Origin: Oscillospiraceae bacterium
GTDB lineage: Bacteria; Bacillota; Clostridia; Oscillospirales; Oscillospiraceae
DNA length: 64,000 bases
Reading direction: 5' to 3'
Assembly: GCA_022846095.1 (NCBI GenBank)
Contig: AP025583.1
Coordinates: forward strand, 124,001 to 188,000
Shown: positions 26,630 to 35,582 of the stretch, one piece after another
How positions within the stretch are numbered: position 1 is the stretch's first letter
How the letters are laid out: each line of letters starts with the position of its first letter
Made by a program: the position numbers and the translations under genes
Notes under the pieces: generated by a model
The model's input: the letters and a program-made list of their open reading frames with translations, nothing else
Databases searched by the model: none
What the model was told of the DNA's origin: nothing

Positions 26630-28039
26630 CTAGCGCGCCAAGCACTCGGCCAGCGCGGCCACGTTGTCCAGGTGCTCCAGATCCTTGCACAGGGCGATGA
26701 AGGCCTCGGTGCGCTCCGGGCTCAGCCCGGCCACCCTGGCGCCGATGCGGAAGGTCTTTTCGCAGTCCTCCCAGTCGAAGGGGTTGCGGGGATGGCCCTT
26801 GGGGAATTGCAGCCCGCCCCGGATGAGCGTGCCGTCCTTGAGGGTGATGGTCATGTCCACCTTGGGGAAGGAGCCGCCGGTGAAGATGTTGAAGCAGTGC
26901 TTTAACGGCAGGACGGTCTCCCGGTCCAGGTGGATCCGGCCGGCCAGATCCAGCAGGCCGGGGTCGGCCAGCTTGTCCTCGTCGAACCAGCCGGGGCCGG
27001 GCTCGCCCCGCAGCAGGAAGGCGGCCAGGCAGTAGGGGATGGAGAACTGGCCGTCCTTGACGCTGCGGTAGCCCTCGGGGCGGTAGCCGTCCCGGAACTG
27101 GAAGCCGGGCGTGATGTGGATGGCCTCGATGTCCCCGGCGGCGAAGCCGTGCTCCTTTTGCAGCTTGTCCAGGCAGTCCAGAGGGGTCTGGATCCACATG
27201 TTGGCGGGCCAATGCTTGAAGAGGATCTCATTGAACATGTACTCGGTGCCCAGGTTCCGGTCCAGCCAGCCCGCGTTGTCGCCCCGCTGCATCATGTAGG
27301 CGTAGCCGCCCTCAATGTCGAAGATGTCGTACATATTGTCCAGCTCACCCCGCTTGGCCATCCGGGCCAGCATGGTGCCGTTCATGCCGGTAAAGCCGAA
27401 CTGCAGGTGGTAGAAGTCGGACATCTGCTTGTGGATGATGGTGTCGATGACGGGGGTCTCGCAGGCGGTGGCCCCCATGAGCAGGTTGAACTGCTCCTCG
27501 TCGCACGCCAGCAGCTTGCCGGCGGGCATGGAGCAGGCCCAGATCTGCCAGGAGCACAGGCCCCAGCCGTTCTTGACGATGTCGAAGTCGGGGTCGGGCT
27601 GGATATGCCCGGCCACCCGCTGGTAGATCTCAAAGCCGCTGATGATGGCGGTGAGGTAGTCCCTGCCGGGCTTCCCCAGGGCCTCGGCCACGGCCATACC
27701 CACAGGGACAAAGCCCGCGGTGGGGTGGCCCGTCCAGGAGCAGTCCTCCCAGTCCAGGGTATCCGCCCCGGTGGAGTTGACGAAGATGGCGCCGTTCATA
27801 GGCATCTTCCCGCTCTGGCCCCAGGCGGTGGACATCAGCTCGGCCTGTTCGCCCACGGTGTCCCGGGCGGTGGAGAGGGCGTAGCGCACGCTGGGGGAGG
27901 GGACGGCGGCCAGGGTGGCGCCCACACAGTGCATGGTCAGCTTTTTGGCCCGGTCGATGACCTCGGCGGGGATGTCCTCGTAGCGCACCCCGGCGATGTA
28001 TTTTGCAAGCCCCTTGGTATACTCGGTCAAGTTAAACAC
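26630..28039 (-). CDS. MmgE/PrpD family protein, paralog 1
   Basis: Member of the family containing 2-methylcitrate dehydratase, cis-aconitate decarboxylase and iminodisuccinate epimerase; the reaction here is unknown. The 469 residues include the family core TGADTLDWEDCSWTGHPTAG and the GFEIYQRVAG segment. It is clearly paralogous to the gene at 31370. The longest start is GTG 28039, but GAGGTG then overlaps it; both paralogs share GAGGTG-N6-TTGACC, so TTG 28030 may be the real start. Last gene of the catabolic cluster. Confidence 0.9.
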   Translation of the reverse strand: MFNLTEYTKGLAKYIAGVRYEDIPAEVIDRAKKLTMHCVGATLAAVPSPSVRYALSTARDTVGEQAELMSTAWGQSGKMPMNGAIFVNSTGADTLDWEDCSWTGHPTAGFVPVGMAVAEALGKPGRDYLTAIISGFEIYQRVAGHIQPDPDFDIVKNGWGLCSWQIWACSMPAGKLLACDEEQFNLLMGATACETPVIDTIIHKQMSDFYHLQFGFTGMNGTMLARMAKRGELDNMYDIFDIEGGYAYMMQRGDNAGWLDRNLGTEYMFNEILFKHWPANMWIQTPLDCLDKLQKEHGFAAGDIEAIHITPGFQFRDGYRPEGYRSVKDGQFSIPYCLAAFLLRGEPGPGWFDEDKLADPGLLDLAGRIHLDRETVLPLKHCFNIFTGGSFPKVDMTITLKDGTLIRGGLQFPKGHPRNPFDWEDCEKTFRIGARVAGLSPERTEAFIALCKDLEHLDNVAALAECLAR

Positions 28040-28055
28040 CTCTTGTAATCATGAA

Positions 28056-28844
28056 TTAGAAGGTAATGGGGGAGGTCAGGCGCTTCAGAAGGGCCAGGGA
28101 GCTCCAGCCCGCCAGCATGGGCCCGCTGAGCACGCTGTCCTCGCCCCCCTGCTGGACGTGGAGCTGGGCGGCGCCGAAGGCCCCCTCCAGCTCCAGGGAG
28201 AAGCCCATGTAGGTGTCGGTGGGCACGGTGTCCACCTTCATCTTGGCCCGGTCCAGATCGCCGCCGCACGCCAGGCCCACGGCGATGCCGATGTTCAGGT
28301 GCCGGGGGGACATGGCGAAGGCATCCCGGACGCTGGCCTCGTAGCGGTCGGGCAGCTCCCGCAGCCCCGCCGGGCACTCGGGGCTGGCGGTGGGGTATTT
28401 ATGCTTGGTGATGGAGGCGTCCAGGGGCCCCACCATGGCGGCGGTGGCGGCCAGGTCGAAGCCGCCGATAACCCCGGAGGACAGGTAGAGCTTGGAGCCG
28501 TGCTCCAGGGCGGCCTGCTCGGCCCGGCGGTAGAAATCCCCGTCGCTCAGCGCGCCGATGGACAGGCAGATGATATTGCAGGGGGCGCTGAGTATGTCAG
28601 CCGCGTACTGCTTCAGGGCGTCGGCGGTGGCCGCCTCCAGGACGAAGTTGGGCTTGAGCGAGAGCAGCTCGGGCAGCGCGGAACAGGCCCTCGGCCCCCC
28701 GGTCTCGTCCGCCAGGGCCTGGGCGTGGGCCAGATCCTGATCCAGGATGCCCACCAGCTTACAGCCGGGCACCCTGCCCTCGTGCAGGCCCCTGGCGATG
28801 ATCCCGCCCAGCTTTCCGCTGCCTAAGAGTCCGATTTTAACCAT
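28056..28844 (-). CDS. L-aspartate dehydrogenase-like protein (NadX family)
   Basis: NAD(P)-dependent oxidoreductase of 262 residues. Rossmann start MVKIGLLGSGKLGG (Gly8, Gly10, Gly13) and the family segment YLSSGVIGGFDLAATAAMVG, matching the SGAIGG..AL region of aspartate dehydrogenases. Those enzymes interconvert aspartate and iminosuccinate/oxaloacetate. In this cluster of dicarboxylate and amino-acid enzymes it may deaminate a freed amino acid or reduce an imine. There is a 16-base gap to the PrpD gene downstream; a hairpin-containing gap of 75 bases separates it from the SnoaL gene upstream. Confidence 0.82.
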   Translation of the reverse strand: MVKIGLLGSGKLGGIIARGLHEGRVPGCKLVGILDQDLAHAQALADETGGPRACSALPELLSLKPNFVLEAATADALKQYAADILSAPCNIICLSIGALSDGDFYRRAEQAALEHGSKLYLSSGVIGGFDLAATAAMVGPLDASITKHKYPTASPECPAGLRELPDRYEASVRDAFAMSPRHLNIGIAVGLACGGDLDRAKMKVDTVPTDTYMGFSLELEGAFGAAQLHVQQGGEDSVLSGPMLAGWSSLALLKRLTSPITF

Positions 28845-28884
28845 AAAAAAGCACCTCCTGTAGATTGTCGGTTGGTTTCCTCAC

Positions 28885-28916
28885 GGCGCGGCCCCGGTTG
28901 GGGCCGCGCCTTTTTT
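28885..28916 (+). terminator. Terminator-like hairpin, plus-strand polarity
   Basis: GGCGCGGCCCC, loop GGTT, GGGGCCGCGCC, then TTTTTT on the plus strand. It lies between two minus-strand genes of one operon, where it would act as an RNA stem rather than a terminator; as a terminator it faces the opposite strand. Confidence 0.6.
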
Positions 28917-28919
28917 GCG

Positions 28920-29537
28920 TTACAGGCCCAGCCAGGCGCTGCTCTCGTCGTACATGGCCTGCACCGTCTCGGGCCGGTCTTCGCCGATCATGTCCGGGTT
29001 GGGGCTGCCGCCGAAGCGGATCTGGCGGTACATCATGTTGGCGTAGGAGGGGCGGTAGGGGGCGAGCAGCTCGGGCGAGGTGGTGAATTTGCCGTTGGCG
29101 TAGGCCGAGTGCATCATGTCCTTCTCGTACACGCCGCCCATGTTGGAGATTTTCCACACGCCCTCCCGCTTTTCCAGGCGGAAGTGGATGCGGGTGTGGG
29201 TGGTCATGTCCACCAGATCCCCGTCCAGCTTGCAGCGGATCTGGATGACCGCGATGCACTCCGCCACCGCCCGGCTGCCGTTGAGCCAGACGATGGTGTT
29301 GAAGATCTTGTGCCGGGGCGGGATGGAGGCCCGCTTGCGGGAGCCCTCCACGAATTCGTCGATGCCGGCCGTGGTCCAGGAGGTGCACACGGTGGCGTCG
29401 TCGTGGTAGCACGCGCGCATCTGGTCCCAGTGCTCGTAGTCCCGGCAGTAGCGCTCGTACTCCACCAGCTCCCGGATGTTTTCCTTGTCCAGCAGCTCCT
29501 CCAGGGTGTTGCGGCCCATCTTGCAGTCGAAAATCAT
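28920..29537 (-). CDS. SnoaL/NTF2-fold protein
   Basis: A 205-residue protein with a SnoaL-like (cone-shaped alpha+beta) domain: early helices ENIRELVEYERYCRDYEHWD, then CYHDDATVCTSW and later HTRIHFRLEKREGVWKISN. Members include small hydratases, isomerases and dehydratases or ligand-binding proteins. Start ATG 29537, four bases after AGGAGGTGA and overlapping the racemase stop (ATGA); the longer frame is spurious. Its place between a racemase and a dehydrogenase suggests a catalytic rather than regulatory job, but the reaction is unknown. Confidence 0.8.
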   Translation of the reverse strand: MIFDCKMGRNTLEELLDKENIRELVEYERYCRDYEHWDQMRACYHDDATVCTSWTTAGIDEFVEGSRKRASIPPRHKIFNTIVWLNGSRAVAECIAVIQIRCKLDGDLVDMTTHTRIHFRLEKREGVWKISNMGGVYEKDMMHSAYANGKFTTSPELLAPYRPSYANMMYRQIRFGGSPNPDMIGEDRPETVQAMYDESSAWLGL

Positions 29538-30289
29538 GCGCTCACCTCCTGTTTCCCGCCGGGCGCGGCCTGAAAAAGCCTGCCCAGCCGCCCGGCGGCG
29601 CCGGGGCTGTGGTGGCCGAAGAACTCGCCGATCTCCCAGACAGAGGCCTGGTTGCTGGTGACCAGGGGCACACCCAGCTCCTCCTCCAGGCCGGGGATGA
29701 CCTCCAGGATGCACAGCCCGGTGCAGCTGACGAAGAGGGCCTCGCTGGTGGGCTTCCAGCACTTCTTGGCCAGGGCGTAGATCTCCTCGGGCCTGGTCCT
29801 GGGCACCAGCTTGGGGTCCTTGTGGCCCAGCCCCGCGATTTCGTCCACGGTGTAGCCCAGGTGCTCGAAATAGACTCGCTCCCGTTCGTTGACCTCGTCG
29901 GGGTAGGGCGTGACGATGGTCAGGCGGCGGGCCCGGAGCCGCTCCAGCGCCCGGAGCACCGCCGTGGTGGTGGTGGAGGCGTGGCGGGCCCCCGCGGCCT
30001 CCCGCAGCTCGGCGGCGATGCGCCGGTCGTACCCGTCCCCGCCGATGAGGCTGCCGGTGGTGCAGGCGAAGAAGACCATGTCGGGGCTGTAGGTCTTTTT
30101 GAAGAGCTTCACCGCCTCCACCGTGCGCGCGCTCATGGCCTGGATGCCCTCGCAGGTGACGGCGTCGTAGTCCACGGGGACGCCGGCGATGCCGATGTCG
30201 GGGTGGAGGTTGCGGTGCAGCTGGGTGTTCACGTTCACTCCGGGGGCGGGGCTGACCACGGCCAGCCGCCCCAGCGTTCCATAGGGCAT
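29534..30289 (-). CDS. Asp/Glu racemase superfamily, maleate-isomerase-like
   Basis: The 251 residues carry both catalytic cysteines: Cys76 in VFFACTTGSLIGG and Cys189 in FVSCTGLCILE. Two-cysteine members include maleate cis-trans isomerase, Asp/Glu racemases and hydantoin racemase, whereas arylmalonate decarboxylase keeps only one. Cys76 and the GSLIGG-GYD segment are most like maleate isomerase. In this cluster it could isomerise or racemise a dicarboxylic or amino acid product. It overlaps the SnoaL gene by four bases and follows the opine-dehydrogenase-like gene by 16. Confidence 0.85.
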   Translation of the reverse strand: MPYGTLGRLAVVSPAPGVNVNTQLHRNLHPDIGIAGVPVDYDAVTCEGIQAMSARTVEAVKLFKKTYSPDMVFFACTTGSLIGGDGYDRRIAAELREAAGARHASTTTTAVLRALERLRARRLTIVTPYPDEVNERERVYFEHLGYTVDEIAGLGHKDPKLVPRTRPEEIYALAKKCWKPTSEALFVSCTGLCILEVIPGLEEELGVPLVTSNQASVWEIGEFFGHHSPGAAGRLGRLFQAAPGGKQEVSA

Positions 30290-30305
30290 ATGTGTTCCTC
30301 CCGTC

Positions 30306-31373
30306 TCAGCGCCGATTCCTGAAGAAGTCCAGCAGCGCGTCCCTGCCGTGCAGATGGCCCAGGCCCAGGTTGGCCAGGGTGCGGCCGCCTGCGTAGTAGT
30401 CGTCCCGGTTGACCGCCGAGGCGATGCGCTCCATGGACCGGAACAGGGGCACGTCGATGTCCAGTGCCCCGGCCACCGAGATGAACAGGCACACCAGGGT
30501 GGGGGTGTCCTCGGTGATGTAGCGGTTGGTCACCGCGTCGGGCCCGGCCAGGAGCTTGAAGCTGTCGTACTCGTGGACCTGGGGGTCCAGGTATTTGCGG
30601 TAGGTGCCGGAGGAGGAGGCCCCGGCGGGCAGGCCCAGCGCGTCCATGACCTGCTTCTTTTCCTCGAACATGGCGTCGGCCAGGTTCATGGCGCTGCGGC
30701 AGACGCCCTGCTGAAAGACGTAGTAGGGCTCCGTGGCGGTCTCGATGGCCCCCGCGTTGAGCAGAGTGAGCACGATGTGCCCGATGAGGTTGGGGCCGTT
30801 GAGAGCGGTGTCCAGGATGCTGTTCGCCGCCTCGAACTCGTACACGCCCCGGAAGGCCTCGATGAGCCTGGGGGTGTCGCAATAGGGCAGGGCTGCCACC
30901 TTCTTTTTCGTGTAGGGCAGGCCGATGCGGCACAGGCCGGGCTTGAGCAGGCGGCAGGGGAAGATGTTCCCGCAGGACTCGCCTACCACCACGCCGTCCA
31001 GGCCCCGCGCGTCAAACACCCGGCGGTAGACCAGCGTACCCAGGCCACCCGAGCTGAGCAGCACCACGCTGTCCGGGCGCAGGTGGGGGGCGATGAGCTC
31101 CGCCGCCTCCTGATCCCGGTTGGCGACGGTGCAGCAGATCACCAGCTCCGCGCCCTCCAGGGCGCGGGCCACGTCGGTGGTGATCAGGTGGATTTTGGCC
31201 GTCCCCTCGCCCATGCTGCCCGTGAGGGAGATCTCCCCCAGGGCGGCGGACTGCTCCAGGACGGCGCGGTAGGCCTCGCCGTCGCACAGGCGGACCTCAT
31301 GGCCCCGGAGGGAGAGCTCGGCGGCCAGGGTGTGGCCGGTCCCGCCGGCCCCGACAATCGCGATTTTTTTCAT
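30306..31373 (-). CDS. NAD(P)-dependent opine/octopine dehydrogenase family protein
   Basis: Oxidoreductase of 355 residues: Rossmann motif IAIVGAGGTGHTLAAELSLRG at the N-terminus and a C-terminal helical octopine-dehydrogenase domain with NGPNLIGHIVLTLLNAGA, containing the His expected for catalysis. Family enzymes reversibly join an amino acid and a 2-oxo acid through a secondary amine, so this one may oxidatively split an N-carboxyalkyl amino acid. ATG 31373 overlaps the upstream PrpD stop (ATGA). 2-Dehydropantoate reductase-like function is a less likely alternative. Confidence 0.82.
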   Translation of the reverse strand: MKKIAIVGAGGTGHTLAAELSLRGHEVRLCDGEAYRAVLEQSAALGEISLTGSMGEGTAKIHLITTDVARALEGAELVICCTVANRDQEAAELIAPHLRPDSVVLLSSGGLGTLVYRRVFDARGLDGVVVGESCGNIFPCRLLKPGLCRIGLPYTKKKVAALPYCDTPRLIEAFRGVYEFEAANSILDTALNGPNLIGHIVLTLLNAGAIETATEPYYVFQQGVCRSAMNLADAMFEEKKQVMDALGLPAGASSSGTYRKYLDPQVHEYDSFKLLAGPDAVTNRYITEDTPTLVCLFISVAGALDIDVPLFRSMERIASAVNRDDYYAGGRTLANLGLGHLHGRDALLDFFRNRR

Positions 31374-32785
31374 CTTCCACACTCCAAGCATTGGGCCAGT
31401 TCGGCCATATTCTCCAGGTGCTCCAGATCCCGGCAAAGAGCGATGAAGCGCCTGGTCTTCTCTGCGCCCAGCCCGGCGATCTCCGCGCCGATGCGGAAGG
31501 TGCGCTCGCAGTCCTCCCAGCCGAAGGGGTTGCGGGGGTGGCCCTTGGGAAACTGCATCTGCCGGCGCAGCACCGCGCCGCTTTTCAGCGTCACCGTCAT
31601 GTCCACCCGGGGGAAGGAGCCCTCCATAAAGGTGTTGAAGCACTTGCGCAGGCCCCAGACCTCCTCCCTGTCCAGATGTACGCGGGAGGCCAGCTCCAGC
31701 ACCGCCGGATCGGACAGCTTGTCCGCGGAAAACCAGCCCGGCCCGGGCCGGCCGCACAGCAGATAGGCGGCCAGGCAGTAGGGGATGGAGAACTGGGCCT
31801 CCTTGCAGCTGTGGTAGCCCTCGGGGCGGAAGGCGTCCCGGGCCTGGAAGCCGGGCGTCACGCCGATAGAGGAGATCTCTTCGGCGGTAAAGCCGTGCTC
31901 GGCGCGCATGGCGTCCAGACAGCACAGGGGGGTCTGCACCCACATGTTGGCGGGCCAGTACTTGAAGAGGATCTCGTTGAAGAGAAACTCATCCCCCAGG
32001 TTGCGGTCCAGCCAGCCGTCGTTTTCAAAGCCGCGCATCATGTAGGCGTAGCCGCCCTCCACGTCCAGGATGTTCTGGAGGTTGTCCAGCTCGTCCCGCC
32101 GGGCCATGCCCGCCAGCACCGCGCCGTTCATGCCTGTGAAGCCGAACTGCAGGTGGTAGAAGTCGGACATCTGGCGGTGGATAATGGTCTCCACCACCGT
32201 GGTGGCGCAGCCGGTGGCGCCGATGAGCTGGTTGAGCTGCTCCGGGCTGCACCCCAGCAGCTTGCCCGCGGGCATGGAGGCGGCGAAGATCTGCCAGGTG
32301 GCCAGCCCCCAGCCCTGCTTGCCCAGGTTCCAGTCCTGGGGGGGCTGGATGTAGCCGGCGATGCGCTGGTAGACCTCGAAGCCGCCCACGGCGGCGGTGA
32401 GGTAGTCCCTGCCGGAGCGGTTCATGGCCTCCGCCATGGACAGCGACACGGGGATGAAGCCGGCGGTGGGGTGGCCGGTCCAGGAGCAGTCCTCCCAGTC
32501 CAGCGTGTCCGCGCCGGTGCAGTTGACGAAGACCGCCCCCATCACGGGGGCCTTACCCGGCTGACCCCAGACCGTGGCGAGCCGCGGCCCGCCACGGCCC
32601 ATGGTGTCCAGCGCGGCGGCGCGGGCCCGCGCCGCGCAGGGCATGTGCTTGGCCGCCAGGGTGGCGCCCACCGTGTGCATGGTCAGCTTCTTCGCCCGGT
32701 CCACGACCTCGGCCGGGAGATCCTCGTAGCGCAGGCCGGCTAAAAAGTCCGCCAGGCCCTGTGTGTAATGGGTCAAATTCAACAC
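31370..32785 (-). CDS. MmgE/PrpD family protein, paralog 2
   Basis: 471 residues, strongly similar along its whole length to the protein at 26630 (shared ADTLDWEDCSWTGHPTAGF, SDFYHLQFGFTGMNG, FPKGHPRNPF). Two closely similar family members in one operon suggest action on two stereoisomers or two successive intermediates, or a heteromer. GTG 32785 is the longest start; TTG 32776 has the better ribosome-site spacing. The 150-base gap upstream to the MATE gene is the largest within the cluster and holds a TATAAT at 32817-32822 on the minus strand without a clear -35. Confidence 0.9.
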   Translation of the reverse strand: MLNLTHYTQGLADFLAGLRYEDLPAEVVDRAKKLTMHTVGATLAAKHMPCAARARAAALDTMGRGGPRLATVWGQPGKAPVMGAVFVNCTGADTLDWEDCSWTGHPTAGFIPVSLSMAEAMNRSGRDYLTAAVGGFEVYQRIAGYIQPPQDWNLGKQGWGLATWQIFAASMPAGKLLGCSPEQLNQLIGATGCATTVVETIIHRQMSDFYHLQFGFTGMNGAVLAGMARRDELDNLQNILDVEGGYAYMMRGFENDGWLDRNLGDEFLFNEILFKYWPANMWVQTPLCCLDAMRAEHGFTAEEISSIGVTPGFQARDAFRPEGYHSCKEAQFSIPYCLAAYLLCGRPGPGWFSADKLSDPAVLELASRVHLDREEVWGLRKCFNTFMEGSFPRVDMTVTLKSGAVLRRQMQFPKGHPRNPFGWEDCERTFRIGAEIAGLGAEKTRRFIALCRDLEHLENMAELAQCLECGR

Positions 32786-32935
32786 CTCGCAATTTTGGGG
32801 GTCCCTTTTATAACAATTATAGCGGCAGCGGATTTGCGATGCATGGGGCGGCTGAATTGTTTTTTGGGGGCCGTGTTTTACATTCCTGTGCGTCTGACCA
32901 ACGGAGAAAGACCGGATTCGCCGGGGGCCGCGGCT

Positions 32936-34318
32936 CTAAGGCGAACAGGGGCCCGGCGTCTCCCCGTGCAGCCGCTGCATCTGGCGGCAGAAGCGGAGAT
33001 AGAAGGGCAGCGTCACCAGGAAGGTCAGCAGATCCGCCAGGGGCTGGGCGATCTGGGCGCCCCGCAGGCCGAACCGCAGGGGCAGCAGGCAGATGAGGGG
33101 CAGGAAGAAGATGCCCTGCCGGCAGGAGGCCAGGAAGATGGCCGGGGCCGACTCGCCCGTGCTCTGCAGCGTCATGTTGGTGGTGGTCACCAGCGCCGAC
33201 AGGGGCGCGGCAACGCAGCTTGCGCGCAGGGCGAAGGTGCCGACGCGGATGACCTCCGCGTCCCCCCTGCGGAAGAGGCCCATAATCTCCGGGGCCCAGA
33301 GGAAAATGGCCGCCGAGACGCCCACCATAAAGAGGGTGCTGGCCGCCACGGTGAAGCGGTTGGCTGCGTACACGCGGTCAAAGCGCTTCGCGCCGAAGTT
33401 GAAGCCGGTCACCGGCTGGCAGCCCTGCCCCAGCCCCCGCATGACGCTGCCCTGGAAATGGGTGACACGGGAGATGATGGTCATGGCCGCCATGGCGGAA
33501 TCGCCGTAGATGCGCACGGACCGGTTCAAAAAGACGGAGGCCAGGCTGGCCAGCCCCTGGCGGCAGAGGGAGGGGGAGCCGACGGTGACGATCTTCAGCA
33601 GCACGGGCAGGCCCCGGGGGACCAGCCGGAGGCTGAGGCGGATGGCGCTGCGCCCGGACAGGTACATGGAGAGCATGATGGAGAAGCTGACGCACTGGCT
33701 GAGGGCGGTGGCCAGGGCCGCGCCGGTAATCCCCATGCGGAGGCCGAAAATGAGCAGGGGGTCCAGCAGCATGTTCAGCACCCCGCCGGTGGTGACGGCG
33801 AAGGAGCCCAGCGCCGCCTTGCCCTCGCTGCGCAGGATATTGTTCATCTGGAAGGTGGCGCACATCAGCGGGGCGGCGTAGAGGATATAGGCCGCGTACT
33901 GCTCCGCCTGGGCCAGCATGGTGTCGGTGGCGCCGAGGAAGCGGACGAGCTGGGTGCGGAAGAGGGTGCCGAACAGGGTCAGGCAGGCGCCGATTCCTAT
34001 CGCAAAAAAAAAGCCGACGCTGGCGGTGGTATCCGCGGCGCGCTGATCCCTTGCGCCCAGCTGCCGGGAGACGAGGCTGCCGGAGCCCATGCCCAGAGTA
34101 AAGCCCACGGCCTGGATGATGGACATCAGGGAGAAGACCACGCCCACCGCGCCGGCCGCGCTGGTGCCCAGCTTGGAGACGAAAAAAGTGTCGGCCATGT
34201 TGTAGACCGAGGAGATGATCATGGTGATGATGGACGGCACCGCCAGCCGGACCACCAGGGCCGGGACCGGCGCCTCCACCATCCTTTGATACTGCGCGTC
34301 CTGCGCCGAAGCCGCCAT
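32936..34318 (-). CDS. MATE-family efflux transporter
   Basis: Cation-coupled multidrug/metabolite exporter of 460 residues with twelve hydrophobic segments. MATE features include PSIITMIISSVYNMADTFFV, the pseudo-duplicated second half (GSPSLCRQGLASLASVFLN) and FNFGAKRFDRV. Strong AAAGGAGG upstream of ATG 34318. Within a catabolic operon it may export an end product or a toxic intermediate; the family does not reveal the substrate. Confidence 0.93.
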   Translation of the reverse strand: MAASAQDAQYQRMVEAPVPALVVRLAVPSIITMIISSVYNMADTFFVSKLGTSAAGAVGVVFSLMSIIQAVGFTLGMGSGSLVSRQLGARDQRAADTTASVGFFFAIGIGACLTLFGTLFRTQLVRFLGATDTMLAQAEQYAAYILYAAPLMCATFQMNNILRSEGKAALGSFAVTTGGVLNMLLDPLLIFGLRMGITGAALATALSQCVSFSIMLSMYLSGRSAIRLSLRLVPRGLPVLLKIVTVGSPSLCRQGLASLASVFLNRSVRIYGDSAMAAMTIISRVTHFQGSVMRGLGQGCQPVTGFNFGAKRFDRVYAANRFTVAASTLFMVGVSAAIFLWAPEIMGLFRRGDAEVIRVGTFALRASCVAAPLSALVTTTNMTLQSTGESAPAIFLASCRQGIFFLPLICLLPLRFGLRGAQIAQPLADLLTFLVTLPFYLRFCRQMQRLHGETPGPCSP

Positions 34319-34348
34319 ATCCGCTGCCTCCTTTCCGGGCGGGGCGGC

Positions 34349-34383
34349 CCCGGCGGGCGGGGAGGGGACCGCCGCCCGCCGGG
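34349..34383. other. GC-rich intergenic hairpin
   Basis: CCCGGCGGGCGG and CCGCCCGCCGGG form a perfect 12-bp stem with an 11-base loop between the amidohydrolase and MATE genes. No U-tract on either strand; possibly an mRNA stability or processing stem. Confidence 0.5.
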
Positions 34384-34393
34384 ATACCGCGGC

Positions 34394-35548
34394 CTAGCCC
34401 GCCTGATAGGCGATCTTGCCGTCCACGATGGTGAGGTAGGCCTCTCCGCCCACCTCGGTGAGGGGGTCGGCCGTCCATATAACCACGTCGCCGTCCTTGC
34501 CCGGGGTCAGGCTGCCTACGCGGTCGCCGATGCCGGTCTGCACGGCGGGGTTGATGGTGATGGCGCGCCAGGCCTCCTCCCTGTCCAGCCCCGAGCTGAC
34601 GGCCAGTCCGGCGTACAGCGTCAGGTACTGAAGGGGGATGAAGGGGCCGTCGCTGATGATGCTGATGGGCACGCCCGCGGCGTGGAGGGCGGCGGGGGTC
34701 TTGAAGGACTTGTTGCGCACCTCCGCCTTGCTCTTGGCGCCGAAGAGGGGGCCGACAAAGGCCGGGTAGCCCTCCTTTGCCAGCACGTCGGCGATGAGGT
34801 ACCCCTCGGTGCAGTGGTCCAGGGTGAGGCCCACGCCGAACTCCTTGGCGATGCGGATGGAGGTGAGGATGTCGTCCGCCCGGTGGGCGTGGGCTTTGAG
34901 GGGAATTTCACCGTTGATGACCGGGAGCATGGCCTCCAGCTGCATGTCGAAGGGGGGCTCTTTTCCGGCCTGCTTGGCGTCCCGGTAGGCCCGGGCCTTG
35001 AACAGCAGCTCCCGGAGCAGGGCCGCCGTGGACATGCGGGTCAGAGGGCTCTTCTTGAGGTTGACGCCGTAGCAGCGCTTGGGGTTCTCGCCAAAGGCGC
35101 ACTTCATGGCCACGGGGTTTTTGATGACCATCTCGTCCACGCTCTTGCCGAAGGTCTTGACGGCGGCGAAGGTGCCGCCCACCACGTTGGCGCTGCCCGG
35201 GCCGGTGCAGACGGCGGTGACGCCGCCCCGCAGGGCCATGGCGAAGCCCTCGTCCTGGGGGTTGATGGCGTCGATGGCCCGCAGCTGGGGGGAGACGGGG
35301 TCGGCGGTCTCATTGAAATCGTGCCCCTCCCAGCAGGTGCCCTCATTGTCCAGGCCCACGTGGCAGTGGGCCTCCACGCAGCCGGGGGTGACCAGGCGCC
35401 CGCCGGCGTCGATGACCTGCGCCCCCGCCGGGGCCTCCAGGACGGCGGCGATCGCGGCGATCTTCCCCGCGTCGTCAATGAGCACGCAGCCACAGGGCAG
35501 ATCCGGGGCGTCCATGGGCTTGACGTATCCGTTTTTTATGAGAAGCAT
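34394..35548 (-). CDS. Metal-dependent amidohydrolase (imidazolonepropionase-like)
   Basis: Amidohydrolase-superfamily TIM barrel of 384 residues. Metal ligands: EAHCHVG (His61, His63), KAHAHRADD, TLDHCTEG and the catalytic Asp in IISDGPF. The C-terminal NPAVQTGIGDRVGSLTPGKD closes the composite beta-sandwich. Related enzymes are dipeptidases such as Xaa-Pro/Xaa-Arg dipeptidase or cyclic amidases. It follows the creatinase-like gene by 34 bases (CGAGGGATCAT before ATG 35548), so it probably opens another amide or cyclic bond of the imported substrate. Confidence 0.88.
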   Translation of the reverse strand: MLLIKNGYVKPMDAPDLPCGCVLIDDAGKIAAIAAVLEAPAGAQVIDAGGRLVTPGCVEAHCHVGLDNEGTCWEGHDFNETADPVSPQLRAIDAINPQDEGFAMALRGGVTAVCTGPGSANVVGGTFAAVKTFGKSVDEMVIKNPVAMKCAFGENPKRCYGVNLKKSPLTRMSTAALLRELLFKARAYRDAKQAGKEPPFDMQLEAMLPVINGEIPLKAHAHRADDILTSIRIAKEFGVGLTLDHCTEGYLIADVLAKEGYPAFVGPLFGAKSKAEVRNKSFKTPAALHAAGVPISIISDGPFIPLQYLTLYAGLAVSSGLDREEAWRAITINPAVQTGIGDRVGSLTPGKDGDVVIWTADPLTEVGGEAYLTIVDGKIAYQAG

Positions 35549-35582
35549 ATGATCCCTCGTTTCAGTGGTTTCCCCGGCGGGC

